From: JADJOY01 sp046331705 [NCBI: bacterium]
Lineage (GTDB): Bacteria > JADJOY01
Assembly (NCBI GenBank): GCA_046331705.1
Contig: JAXLQJ010000110.1
Coordinates: 1 to 5,448 of the forward strand
Reading direction: 5' to 3'
Length of the DNA stretch: 5,448 bases
A program made the position numbers and the translations under genes. Below, one piece after another: positions 1-5,448 of this stretch; the first letter of the stretch is position 1, and each line of letters begins with the position of its first letter. The notes below the pieces were generated by a model that ran no database searches, was not told the DNA's origin, and saw nothing but the letters and a program-made list of their open reading frames with translations.

Positions 1-1
1 C

Positions 2-1132
2 CATCGGCCCGCAGCCGCCGCGATGGATCTGCTCCTCGCGGGTCCCGGCCCGCGGCCCCCGTGGGCGCCCACGCTGCCGTGGATCCCCCTGCCGGCAGTC
101 GGCGCCGAGCCGGGGGCGACGGTGCGCTGGTACCGCAACCTCGACCGCTGGCTCGACGCACACGAGCCCGCGCTCGTGCACGTGCTCTCCGGGTTTCCGG
201 TGCCCGGGATGCGGCGGCCGTACGTGATCACGCTGCACGACCTCGACGTGCTCGCGAGCCCGGCGCGCCATCCACTGGTGAAGCACGCCTACTTCCGCTT
301 CTTCCTGCCGGCGAGCCTGCGACATGCCGCCTCGATCCACGCCGTCTCGCGCAGCACCGCCGCGGCGATCGCCCGCCGCTGGCCGATGCTCGCGCCGCGA
401 ACCACCACCGTGCGCAACGCCCTCGCGCCGAGCTTCACGCGCGTCCGCGACCGCGGGCTGCTCACCGAGCTGCGCGAGCGATGGGGACTGCCGGCGCGGT
501 TCGCGCTGGTCTTCGCGTCACGCGGGCCGCGCCTGCGCGCCGATCTCGCGATCGAAGCGATGACCGAGGTGCGGGCGCGACACGCCGATGTCGGGCTGGT
601 GATCGCCGGCGGTTGCGACGCAGCGCGCCCGCGGGATCCGGGGCGCGGCGAGCGCCACCGCCCAGCCGTGGTGCGCATCGGCTCGGTCGAGGAGGGCGAG
701 CTGCCGGCGTTGCTGAGCGCCGCCGCGGTGCTCGTCCATCCGACCTGGGACGACGGCTTCGGCTATCCGCCGCTCGAGGCCCTCGCCTGCGGCACGCCGG
801 TGGTGGTCTCCGATCTCGCGATCACGCGCGAGCTGCTGGCGCCGCACGCGCTGCGGGTGGGATCGGACGATCCGCGCCGCTGGGCCGATGCGATCGACCA
901 CGCCCTCCACGACGCTGCGCACCGGGAAACCGTGGCGCGCGTGGCGCCCACCTGGACGTCACGCTTCGGCGTGGATCGTCTCGGCGCGCGCCTGGTCCAT
1001 GCGTATCGCCGCACCCTCGCGCGCTCGGGCAGCGCCCCGCCGCCGCGCGCGCGGCGCCAGGCGTCGAGCCAGCACCACGTCGTAGACGAGGTCGGCCCAC
1101 GCGGCGCCGATCGAGCTCAACCCCATGCGTGA
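2..1132 (+). CDS. GT4-family glycosyltransferase, probably N-terminally partial
   Basis: Predicted retaining GT-B glycosyltransferase (GT4/'group 1' type) that would transfer a sugar from a nucleotide-sugar donor onto a growing glycan at the cytoplasmic face of the membrane. Acceptor and sugar are unknown. The frame is open to the window edge. The first ATG is at 23 but has no Shine-Dalgarno sequence, and the usual N-terminal Rossmann strand and glycine loop are missing, so the true start is probably outside the window. Counting from ATG 23: LVHVLSGFP (51-59) and VITLHDLDV (68-76) are typical N-domain strands. The second Rossmann domain starts near residue 160. The donor-site motif is DDGFGYPPLEALACGTPVV (243-261), in which the usual first Glu of EX7E is Asp244 while Glu252 is kept. 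The basic Arg/Lys-Asn motif normally near residue 170 is not recognisable. The conserved fold ends near residue 334; the last ~35 residues are a Pro/Arg-rich tail antisense to the neighbouring gene. Confidence 0.85.
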   Translation, partial: HRPAAAAMDLLLAGPGPRPPWAPTLPWIPLPAVGAEPGATVRWYRNLDRWLDAHEPALVHVLSGFPVPGMRRPYVITLHDLDVLASPARHPLVKHAYFRFFLPASLRHAASIHAVSRSTAAAIARRWPMLAPRTTTVRNALAPSFTRVRDRGLLTELRERWGLPARFALVFASRGPRLRADLAIEAMTEVRARHADVGLVIAGGCDAARPRDPGRGERHRPAVVRIGSVEEGELPALLSAAAVLVHPTWDDGFGYPPLEALACGTPVVVSDLAITRELLAPHALRVGSDDPRRWADAIDHALHDAAHRETVARVAPTWTSRFGVDRLGARLVHAYRRTLARSGSAPPPRARRQASSQHHVVDEVGPRGADRAQPHA

Positions 1133-2200
1133 CTGGAACTCGCGGAGCGCCGCCGCGCCCAGCTGGTGACGGAGCGAGGCGTCGCGCGCCAGCTCGCGCA
1201 GAGCATCGGCCAGCGCGTCGGCATCCCGCATCGGCACGAAGCGCGCGCAGCCGGATTCGCCGAGCTCGTCGCGCATCGCGCGGCTCGCACCGGTGACGAG
1301 CGCCTTGCCCATCGCGAACGCCTGATACGCCTTGTTCGGCAGCACCAGGTCGGCCTTGCGCGTGCCGCCGAAGATCCCCAGGCACACGTCCGCCGCGGCG
1401 ATCAGCCGAGGCAGCTCTTCGTAGGGGACCCAATCGATCAGCCTCAGGTGCGGGATCGCGCTCGGCTCGCGGACGCCATAGACCGCGCACACGTCGTCGC
1501 GGAACTGGCCGGTGCCGACGAACGTGAACCTCACGGCGCCGCCCGCGAGCCGTTTCGACGCCTCGAGCATCGTGCGTACGCCGTGCAGCGGTAGGTATTT
1601 GCCGTAGTAGAGAACGTGCAACGGTCCGGGGGCCCGAGGCCCCGTCCGTGGGCGAAAGACTCGGTCGTCGGCTCCCGTGAGGACGGTCACGAGCTTGTGC
1701 TCCGCGACCGAGAAGCGATCCCGAAAGTACGCAGCGTGCGCATCGGTGTCCGCGACCACCACGTCGGCGAGCGCGTAGAGCCGGCGCTCGATCCAGGCGA
1801 GCAACGCCGCGGCCCGCGAGCCCGCGGCGACGAAGCCCTTGTCCTCGACGAGCGTGTTGTAGACGGAAACCAGCGGATCGACGATGAGCGGCTTGCCGCG
1901 CCGACGGCTCAACCAGCGCGCCAGCGGCACGTCGAGGTGACCGTTGAAGCCCACGACCATGACGTCGTAGTCGGCGATCCGCGAGTGGCGCCACGCGAGG
2001 CGCACCAGCGCGGCGAGGTAGCGAGCGACCACTCGCACCAGCGAGCGTCCGCGGAAGTAGTCGGCGAGCTTGATGCGCGTGAGCCCCCACACCTCGACGT
2101 GGCACTCGATCACCTCGACGTCGTGCCGCTTGAGACCGTCGATCGCGATGCGGTTGCGCGGATAGTCGCGCTCGTAGGTGCCGAACCAGCACACTTTCAT
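959..2200 (-). CDS. GT4-family glycosyltransferase, complete
   Basis: Predicted 413-aa GT-B glycosyltransferase, probably acting in exopolysaccharide, O-antigen or another surface glycan pathway; substrates cannot be named. The N-terminus MKVCWFGTYERDYPRN is a typical GT4 opening (first beta strand plus loop). Further marks are DYDVMVVGFNGH (77-88), ADVVVADTDAHAAYF (145-159), LHVLYYGKYLPLHGV at the start of the donor domain (194-208), FTFVGTGQ (225-232), and LVLPNKAYQAFAMGKALVTG (285-304). The last matches the xxPNKxYExxAMGKPVxT donor-site block of this subgroup, with Gln293 where Glu is common. The ATG at 2200 is chosen because it begins the recognisable fold and has GGAG 8 nt upstream. The frame stays open back to 2698, but that extension is Arg-rich nonsense antisense-free shadow over the activator gene. 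It lies downstream of the sigma-54 activator on the same strand, behind a candidate sigma-54 promoter. The C-terminal ~36 residues lack conserved features and overlap the convergent glycosyltransferase. Confidence 0.93.
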   Translation of the reverse strand: MKVCWFGTYERDYPRNRIAIDGLKRHDVEVIECHVEVWGLTRIKLADYFRGRSLVRVVARYLAALVRLAWRHSRIADYDVMVVGFNGHLDVPLARWLSRRRGKPLIVDPLVSVYNTLVEDKGFVAAGSRAAALLAWIERRLYALADVVVADTDAHAAYFRDRFSVAEHKLVTVLTGADDRVFRPRTGPRAPGPLHVLYYGKYLPLHGVRTMLEASKRLAGGAVRFTFVGTGQFRDDVCAVYGVREPSAIPHLRLIDWVPYEELPRLIAAADVCLGIFGGTRKADLVLPNKAYQAFAMGKALVTGASRAMRDELGESGCARFVPMRDADALADALRELARDASLRHQLGAAALREFQSRMGLSSIGAAWADLVYDVVLARRLAPRARRRGAARAREGAAIRMDQARAETIHAEA

Positions 2201-2208
2201 CGGCGCGA

Positions 2209-2212
2209 CTCC
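2209..2212 (-). promoter_or_regulatory. Ribosome binding site of the minus-strand glycosyltransferase
   Basis: The minus strand reads GGAG, then 8 nt, then the ATG at 2200. This spacing supports the MKVCW start over the far upstream in-frame ATG at 2698, which would overlap the activator gene by more than 300 bp. Confidence 0.7.
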
Positions 2213-2303
2213 GGCGCCTGCCGGAACGCGCGCCCGCCACCAGCCGCGCGCGAGCGCGTGAGTGCCAACGAAAGTTGCGGGGCCGGCATCGCCGACCCAT
2301 CCG

Positions 2304-2319
2304 TGCAAGCGGCGTTCCC
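2304..2319 (-). promoter_or_regulatory. Candidate sigma-54 (-24/-12) promoter for the minus-strand glycosyltransferase
   Basis: The minus strand reads GGGAACGCCGCTTGCA. Against the RpoN consensus TGGCACG-N4-TTGCW it matches at 10 of the 12 fixed positions. The invariant GG of the -24 element and GC of the -12 element are both present at exactly the required spacing. Transcription would start near 2293, leaving an untranslated leader of about 90 nt before the ATG at 2200. The gene immediately upstream on the same strand encodes a sigma-54-dependent activator, which makes the match more believable than by sequence alone. In GC-rich DNA a match of this quality can still arise by chance, and no upstream activator site has been identified. 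Confidence 0.5.
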
Positions 2320-2323
2320 CGGT

Positions 2324-2350
2324 CGCGACACGCGCGACACGCGCGACGCG
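2324..2350. repeat. Three tandem 9-bp repeats upstream of the candidate sigma-54 promoter
   Basis: The plus strand has CGCGACACG twice in succession followed by CGCGACGCG, which differs at one base. The array lies in the 176-bp gap between the activator's stop codon and the glycosyltransferase start, ending only 5 bp from the candidate -24 element. It could be a protein-binding array or simple slippage in GC-rich DNA. Sigma-54 activators usually bind further upstream (about 80-150 bp before the start site), which weakens the case for it being the activator's own site. Confidence 0.6.
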
Positions 2351-2376
2351 GACGCGATCGATCCGCGGCGAGCCGC

Positions 2377-4011
2377 TCAGACGCGGGGAGCGGGCGCGCC
2401 GTCGACGAGGCCGTAGAACTTGAGCTTGTGGAAGAAGGTCGCACGGGCGATGCCGAGGATGGCGATGGCGCGCTCCTTGTGGCCGCCCGTGTGCTCGAGG
2501 ACGCGGCGGATGTGCTCGCGTTCCACGCGCTCCATCAGCTGCCTGAGCGATTCCGGGGCTCCATCGCTCGAGCAGGGCGCCGCGACCGCGCTGCCCGCGA
2601 TCGCCGCCGGCAGGTCGCCGAGCCGGATCACGTCGCCACACGCGAGGATCCCCGCGATCTCGACGACGTTGCGCAGCTCTCGCACGTTGCCGCTCCAACG
2701 GTGCTGCCGCAGCGCGTCGAGCGCCGCCGGCTCGAACGATTTCCCGGGCGCCAGCCGCGCCTGGAAATGGTGCAGGAGCGGGTCGATGTCATCGCGCCGT
2801 GCGCGCAGCGGCGGGACGTCGATCCGCGCGACGCAGATCCGGTAATAGAGATCCTCGCGGAACCGACCCTCGCGCACCTCGCGCTCGATGTCGACGTTGC
2901 AGGCCGCGATGATCCGCACGTCCACCGGAACGTCACTCCGCGCACCGAGGGGGCGGACCACGTCGGCCTCCAGCGCCCGCAGCAGCAGCACCTGAATCTC
3001 GGGCGTGGCCGTGGTGATCTCGTCGAGGAAGAGCACGCCGCCCTTCGCCTGGACGAAGAAGCCGTGATGCGGCGAGGTGGCGTCGGTGAAGGCGCCCTTC
3101 TCGTGACCGAAGAGCTGGGAGATCGCGGTCTCGCGCGAGAGCGTGCCCATGTGGACGGGAACGAAGGGTCCGGCGCGCCGCTCGGACTCCTGGTGGATCG
3201 CGCGGGCGATCACTTCCTTGCCGGTGCCCGACTCGCCGGTCACGAGCACCGACACCTGGGTGGGGGCGAAGCGCTTCACCAGCTCGTAGATCCGCTTCAG
3301 CTCGGAGCTTCGGCCGACCAGGTGGTGCCCCGCGCCGTACGCACGCTCGAGCGTTTCCTCGCGGGCCTTGGCGACCTCGCGCTCGGCTTCGATCCGCAGC
3401 AGATGCTGGATCGCGATGCAGGCGTAGCAGGCGAGCGCCTGCAGGAACGGCAGATCTCCCTCGTCGAACGCGCGGACCCGGACGTTGTTGTCGCAGTAGA
3501 GGATCCCGAGCGGCGAGGCGGGGTCGCCGAGCACGCAGCAGATGACCGAGCGGATGCCGTTGGCGACCACGCTGGCCGCCGCGCCGAAGCTCGAGTCCAT
3601 CGCGGCGTCGATGGTGAGCAGGGGTTCGCCCGACTCGAGCACTTGCGCGACCATCGTGCTCGAGATCGGCAACGGTCCATCCGCGCTCCAGCTCAGCTCG
3701 TGCGCCGCGCGCGGCACAAGCGTGTTGCCGTCGACGGTCGCGAGCAGCACCCGCTCGGCGCCCAGGAGCTCGCAGGCGGCGGCCACGATCCGCTCGAAGA
3801 GCCCCGGCAGCGCCGCCTGGGAGAAGAGCTCGTGGCCCAGCTCGTAGAGCTTGGTCAAGCGCAAGTACGAGCGCCGCAGCTCCTCCGCGGGGATGGCCCC
3901 GGGATCGGGGGGAAACGGCATGCGCGCCCCCGCCCCAGCCGCTCGCTGGGGAGGCTCGGGGGACGGGCCGAGGGAATGGGAAACACCGAATGGTTCTTCC
4001 GAGAGTGACAT
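2377..4011 (-). CDS. Sigma-54-dependent transcriptional activator (GAF - AAA+ - Fis-type HTH)
   Basis: Predicted 544-aa bacterial enhancer-binding protein that hydrolyses ATP to open RpoN-RNA polymerase promoters. Residues ~50-203 form a GAF sensor domain, with no phosphorylatable receiver domain, so ligand or redox control is more likely than a two-component kinase. The AAA+ domain (~230-470) has Walker A GESGTGKE (259-266), the sigma-54-contacting loop GAFTDA (306-311; the usual form is GAFTGA), Walker B GGVLFLDEI (324-332), a sensor I segment IIAACNVD (367-374) where IIAATNRD is usual, the arginine-finger segment FREDLYYRI (384-392), and WSGNVRELRN (439-448). The C-terminus (~497-534) is a Fis-type helix-turn-helix. 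The start at 4011 is supported by GGAG 7 nt upstream; a later Met at residue 31 is less likely. The N-terminal ~40 residues are Pro-rich and probably disordered. The next gene on the same strand is the glycosyltransferase behind a candidate sigma-54 promoter, a plausible target. Six cysteines fall in the GAF domain. Confidence 0.97.
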   Translation of the reverse strand: MSLSEEPFGVSHSLGPSPEPPQRAAGAGARMPFPPDPGAIPAEELRRSYLRLTKLYELGHELFSQAALPGLFERIVAAACELLGAERVLLATVDGNTLVPRAAHELSWSADGPLPISSTMVAQVLESGEPLLTIDAAMDSSFGAAASVVANGIRSVICCVLGDPASPLGILYCDNNVRVRAFDEGDLPFLQALACYACIAIQHLLRIEAEREVAKAREETLERAYGAGHHLVGRSSELKRIYELVKRFAPTQVSVLVTGESGTGKEVIARAIHQESERRAGPFVPVHMGTLSRETAISQLFGHEKGAFTDATSPHHGFFVQAKGGVLFLDEITTATPEIQVLLLRALEADVVRPLGARSDVPVDVRIIAACNVDIEREVREGRFREDLYYRICVARIDVPPLRARRDDIDPLLHHFQARLAPGKSFEPAALDALRQHRWSGNVRELRNVVEIAGILACGDVIRLGDLPAAIAGSAVAAPCSSDGAPESLRQLMERVEREHIRRVLEHTGGHKERAIAILGIARATFFHKLKFYGLVDGAPAPRV

Positions 4012-4086
4012 TCCAGCTCTCCGTGCCGGGCGTTACTCCTCACCATAGGGAATTCCCGCCTCGAACGCTACCGGCGTGTGCGTGGG
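4012..4086 (-). other. Residual upstream region of the activator gene, cut by the insertion sequence
   Basis: These ~75 bp between the activator start and the inferred IS end contain the activator's ribosome binding site (GGAG at 4019-4022, minus strand). They also hold a 10-bp palindrome GGGAATTCCC (4048-4057). No convincing -35/-10 or -24/-12 promoter is visible on the minus strand. The native promoter may therefore have been displaced by the IS, or transcription may enter from the element. Confidence 0.4.
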
Positions 4087-4135
4087 TGTAGGGAGCACAT
4101 GATCTGTCCGCTCCGAAGAGCAAGTGAAGTGTCCG
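4087..4135 (+). repeat. Left end of the IS: terminal inverted repeat with two motif copies
   Basis: The outer copy is CACATGATCTGTCCG (4096-4110) and the inner copy CAAGTGAAGTGTCCG (4121-4135), 25 bp apart in the same orientation. They match the two inverted copies at the right end. These are probable transposase-binding sites, as paired subterminal sites are common in IS elements; binding itself is inferred. Confidence 0.65.
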
Positions 4136-4175
4136 CTTTCGGCGTTCGGGAGGTAGAGGGCGGTCCCCAAGGGGG

Positions 4176-5390
4176 ATGCTGCCGATGCTCTACGGTCCGA
4201 CCGCGCTGGAGCGGGCGATGCGGATTCGTGAGGTGATGCTTCGAGCGATGAGCGGGGAGATCAATTGGATCCAGGCGAGCGACATCCTGGGCATGGATCC
4301 ACGGTCTCTGCGTCGGTGGAAGGCGCGCTTCGAGAGCCACGGTTACGACGGCTTGCTCGACCGTCGCCGAGGTCGGCCCTCGGGCCGCCGCACACCCGCG
4401 GCGGAGCTCGAGCGCGTGCTGCGGCTGTACCGCGACACCTACACCGGCTTCAACGTCCGCCACTTTCACCAGATCGCGCAGCGAGAGCATGCGGTGACGC
4501 TTTCGTACACGACGGTGAAGACGGCGCTGCAGGCGGCTGGCCTGGTACGCCGACGGCGGTCGCGGGGGCGGCACCGTCGTCGCCGCGAGCCGAAGGCCTG
4601 CCGGGGCGAGATGCTGCACCTCGACGGCAGCCCCCACGCATGGCTGGCGCTGTGCCCCGACGAGAAGCAGACCCTGATCGCCCTGGTCGACGATGCCACC
4701 AGCGAGCTGCTCTACGGTCGGATCGAGGAAAGCGAGAGCACGGACACGGTCATGGCGGGGTTAAAGGCGGTGTTTGAGCAAGAGGGTCTGCCGATGACGC
4801 TCTATACGGATCGCGCGAGCTGGGCGGCGATCACGCGTCGTGCCGGCGAGGCGCCCGATCCGACGATGCGGACGCAGGTCGGCCGCGCGTTGGATCGCTT
4901 GGGGATCGAGCACATCCGGGCGCGCTCTCCCCAGGCGCGAGGCCGAAGTGAACGGGCGAACCGGACGTTGCAGGACCGCCTGGTCAACGAGCTACGGGTG
5001 GCCGGGATCCGCACCGTGGTCGACGCCAACCGCTACCTCGAGGAGCGGTTTCGTCCGGAGTACAACCGATTGTTTGCGCGCCCGGCTCGGGACCCCGCGT
5101 CGGCCTTCGTGGGGCTGGGGGGCGTGGACCTGAATCAGGTGCTGTGTCACGAACACGAACGGGTCGTGGGCAAGGACAACACCGTGGTCCTGGAGAAGGT
5201 GCGGCTGCAGATCGCCAAGCAGCGCGGGCGTCGCAGCTGCGAAGGGATGCGGGTCCTCGTGCGGCGGCACTTGGACGCCAGTCACACGGTGTGGCGAGCC
5301 GAGCAATGCCTCGGACGGTTCGACCGTGACGGCAACCCTCTACCCCTGCTTCGCGCACCGACCCCCTCGGGGGTCGGTGAGGCCGCCTGA
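4176..5390 (+). CDS. ISNCY-like DDE transposase
   Basis: Predicted 404-aa transposase that cuts and joins the ends of the surrounding element. An N-terminal helix-turn-helix (residues ~15-60: REVMLRAMSGEINWIQAS, then LGMDPRSLRRWKARF) should bind the element ends. A very basic linker (124-139, Arg-rich) follows. The retroviral-integrase-like catalytic core has the candidate triad Asp150 (EMLHLDGSPHAW), Asp212 (TLYTDRASWAAI) and Glu259 (ARGRSERANRTLQ). The Asp-Glu gap of 46 residues is longer than the 35 typical of IS3-type enzymes, because of an insertion around 217-240. The C-terminal domain (~300-404) is probably structural or DNA-binding. The gene appears intact, with no frameshift or internal stop. 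The ATG at 4176 directly abuts AAGGGGG, leaving no spacer; the in-frame ATG at 4185 sits 9 nt after that purine tract and could be the real start. It is divergent from the sigma-54 activator, as expected for cargo-free mobile DNA. Confidence 0.94.
   Translation: MLPMLYGPTALERAMRIREVMLRAMSGEINWIQASDILGMDPRSLRRWKARFESHGYDGLLDRRRGRPSGRRTPAAELERVLRLYRDTYTGFNVRHFHQIAQREHAVTLSYTTVKTALQAAGLVRRRRSRGRHRRRREPKACRGEMLHLDGSPHAWLALCPDEKQTLIALVDDATSELLYGRIEESESTDTVMAGLKAVFEQEGLPMTLYTDRASWAAITRRAGEAPDPTMRTQVGRALDRLGIEHIRARSPQARGRSERANRTLQDRLVNELRVAGIRTVVDANRYLEERFRPEYNRLFARPARDPASAFVGLGGVDLNQVLCHEHERVVGKDNTVVLEKVRLQIAKQRGRRSCEGMRVLVRRHLDASHTVWRAEQCLGRFDRDGNPLPLLRAPTPSGVGEAA
5357..5378 (+). repeat. Perfect 10-bp inverted repeat (hairpin) inside the transposase 3' end
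   Basis: The arms ACCGACCCCC and GGGGGTCGGT are separated by TC, so RNA would form a 9-bp GC-rich stem with a 4-nt loop. It lies within the last codons (PTPSGVG), 10 nt before the stop codon. No T-run follows, so it is not a standard intrinsic terminator. It could still slow or protect the transposase transcript. Confidence 0.7.
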
Positions 5391-5399
5391 GATCTGACC

Positions 5400-5448
5400 G
5401 GACAGATCACTTGTCAAAACCACCGGACACTTTCACTTGCTAACAACA
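5400..5448 (-). repeat. Right end of the IS: terminal inverted repeat with two motif copies
   Basis: Read inward on the minus strand, the outer copy is CAAGTGAAAGTGTCCG (5424-5439) and the inner copy CAAGTGATCTGTCCG (5400-5414), 24 bp apart. The inner copy overlaps an 18-bp near-palindrome GATCTG-ACCGGA-CAGATC (5391-5408) that starts directly after the transposase stop codon. The window ends at the presumed terminal base. Confidence 0.65.

Larger units (their letters stand above)
4087..5448 (+). mobile_element. ISNCY-like insertion sequence with one DDE transposase
   Basis: A single transposase gene fills most of this interval and is flanked by related sequences in inverted orientation. The left end starts TGTAGGGAGCACATGA. 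The right end, read inward on the minus strand, starts TGTTGTTAGCAAGTGA. Aligned inward over about 50 columns, roughly 31 positions agree, giving TGT...ACA termini. Both ends carry two copies of a CAAGTGA-N2/3-TGTCCG motif at 24-25 bp pitch. The right end falls on the last base of the window, so neither the exact boundary nor a target-site duplication can be checked. The left boundary is less certain because the outer left motif is the most diverged copy. The family call rests on the transposase sequence style and length. Confidence 0.6.

Noticed and set aside
61-1296. 411-codon plus-strand frame over the first glycosyltransferase
   Set aside because: It is an Arg/Ala-rich shadow; the other plus frame carries the glycosyltransferase motifs.
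2253-2267. Second possible sigma-54 site, TGGCAC followed by CGC on the minus strand
   Set aside because: The -24 part is perfect, but the GC of the -12 element falls one base short of the required spacing and the TT is absent.
2330-2376. Rho-independent terminator after the activator gene
   Set aside because: Short GC-rich hairpins can be drawn (for example GCGG-CTCG-CCGC), but no T-run follows and such pairings are common in this sequence.
822-2444. 540-codon minus-strand frame over the second glycosyltransferase
   Set aside because: It is an Arg/Ala-rich shadow in another frame of the same strand, with no family features.
2201-2698. N-terminal extension of the minus-strand glycosyltransferase frame
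   Set aside because: It would overlap the activator's 3' end, has low-complexity Arg-rich sequence, and the ATG at 2200 begins the true fold with a good ribosome binding site.
2275-4008. Long plus-strand open frame (577 codons) antisense to the sigma-54 activator
   Set aside because: Its translation is Arg/Asp/Glu/His-rich without any recognisable domain, while the minus strand encodes a textbook activator over the same DNA. Long antisense frames are expected in GC-rich coding DNA.
4007-4029. CGGCACG on the minus strand just before the activator ATG as a -24 element
   Set aside because: No GC at the -12 position, and it overlaps the ribosome binding site, so a transcript could not include the start properly.
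4048-4057. Palindrome GGGAATTCCC as an operator
   Set aside because: A 10-bp palindrome is expected several times by chance in a window this size and it has no extended symmetry or second copy.

Overview
The window is very GC-rich, with strong GC bias at codon third positions, so long shadow ORFs appear on both strands. The gene content (two GT4-type glycosyltransferases, a GAF-containing sigma-54 activator, an ISNCY-like insertion sequence) fits a high-GC Gram-negative bacterium of deltaproteobacterial or myxobacterial type. That placement is inferred from style and gene families; no marker gene is present.

Layout: (1) 2-1132, plus strand, a GT-B/GT4 glycosyltransferase that appears to lack its N-terminus at the window edge. 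(2) 959-2200, minus strand, a second complete GT4 glycosyltransferase. The two genes converge and overlap tail to tail by 174 bp in codon register. (3) 2201-2376, a gap with three 9-bp tandem repeats and a good candidate sigma-54 (-24/-12) promoter pointing into the second glycosyltransferase. (4) 2377-4011, minus strand, a sigma-54-dependent activator with GAF, AAA+ and Fis-type HTH domains. (5) 4012-4086, a short leftover of the activator's upstream DNA. (6) 4087-5448, an insertion sequence with one intact 404-aa DDE transposase (plus strand). It is bounded by imperfect inverted ends, each carrying two copies of a CAAGTGA-N2/3-TGTCCG motif.

Likely working model (inference): the GAF domain senses a small molecule or redox cue, and the activator then drives RpoN-dependent transcription of the downstream glycosyltransferase from the promoter at 2304-2319. 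This would link surface glycan or exopolysaccharide synthesis to a signal. The IS lies only about 75 bp upstream of the activator start and has probably replaced its native upstream control region.

No RNA gene, CRISPR array or clearly new system was seen. The most notable points are the activator/sigma-54 promoter/glycosyltransferase unit, the register-locked antisense overlap of the two glycosyltransferases, and the crossed arrangement of the IS end repeats.
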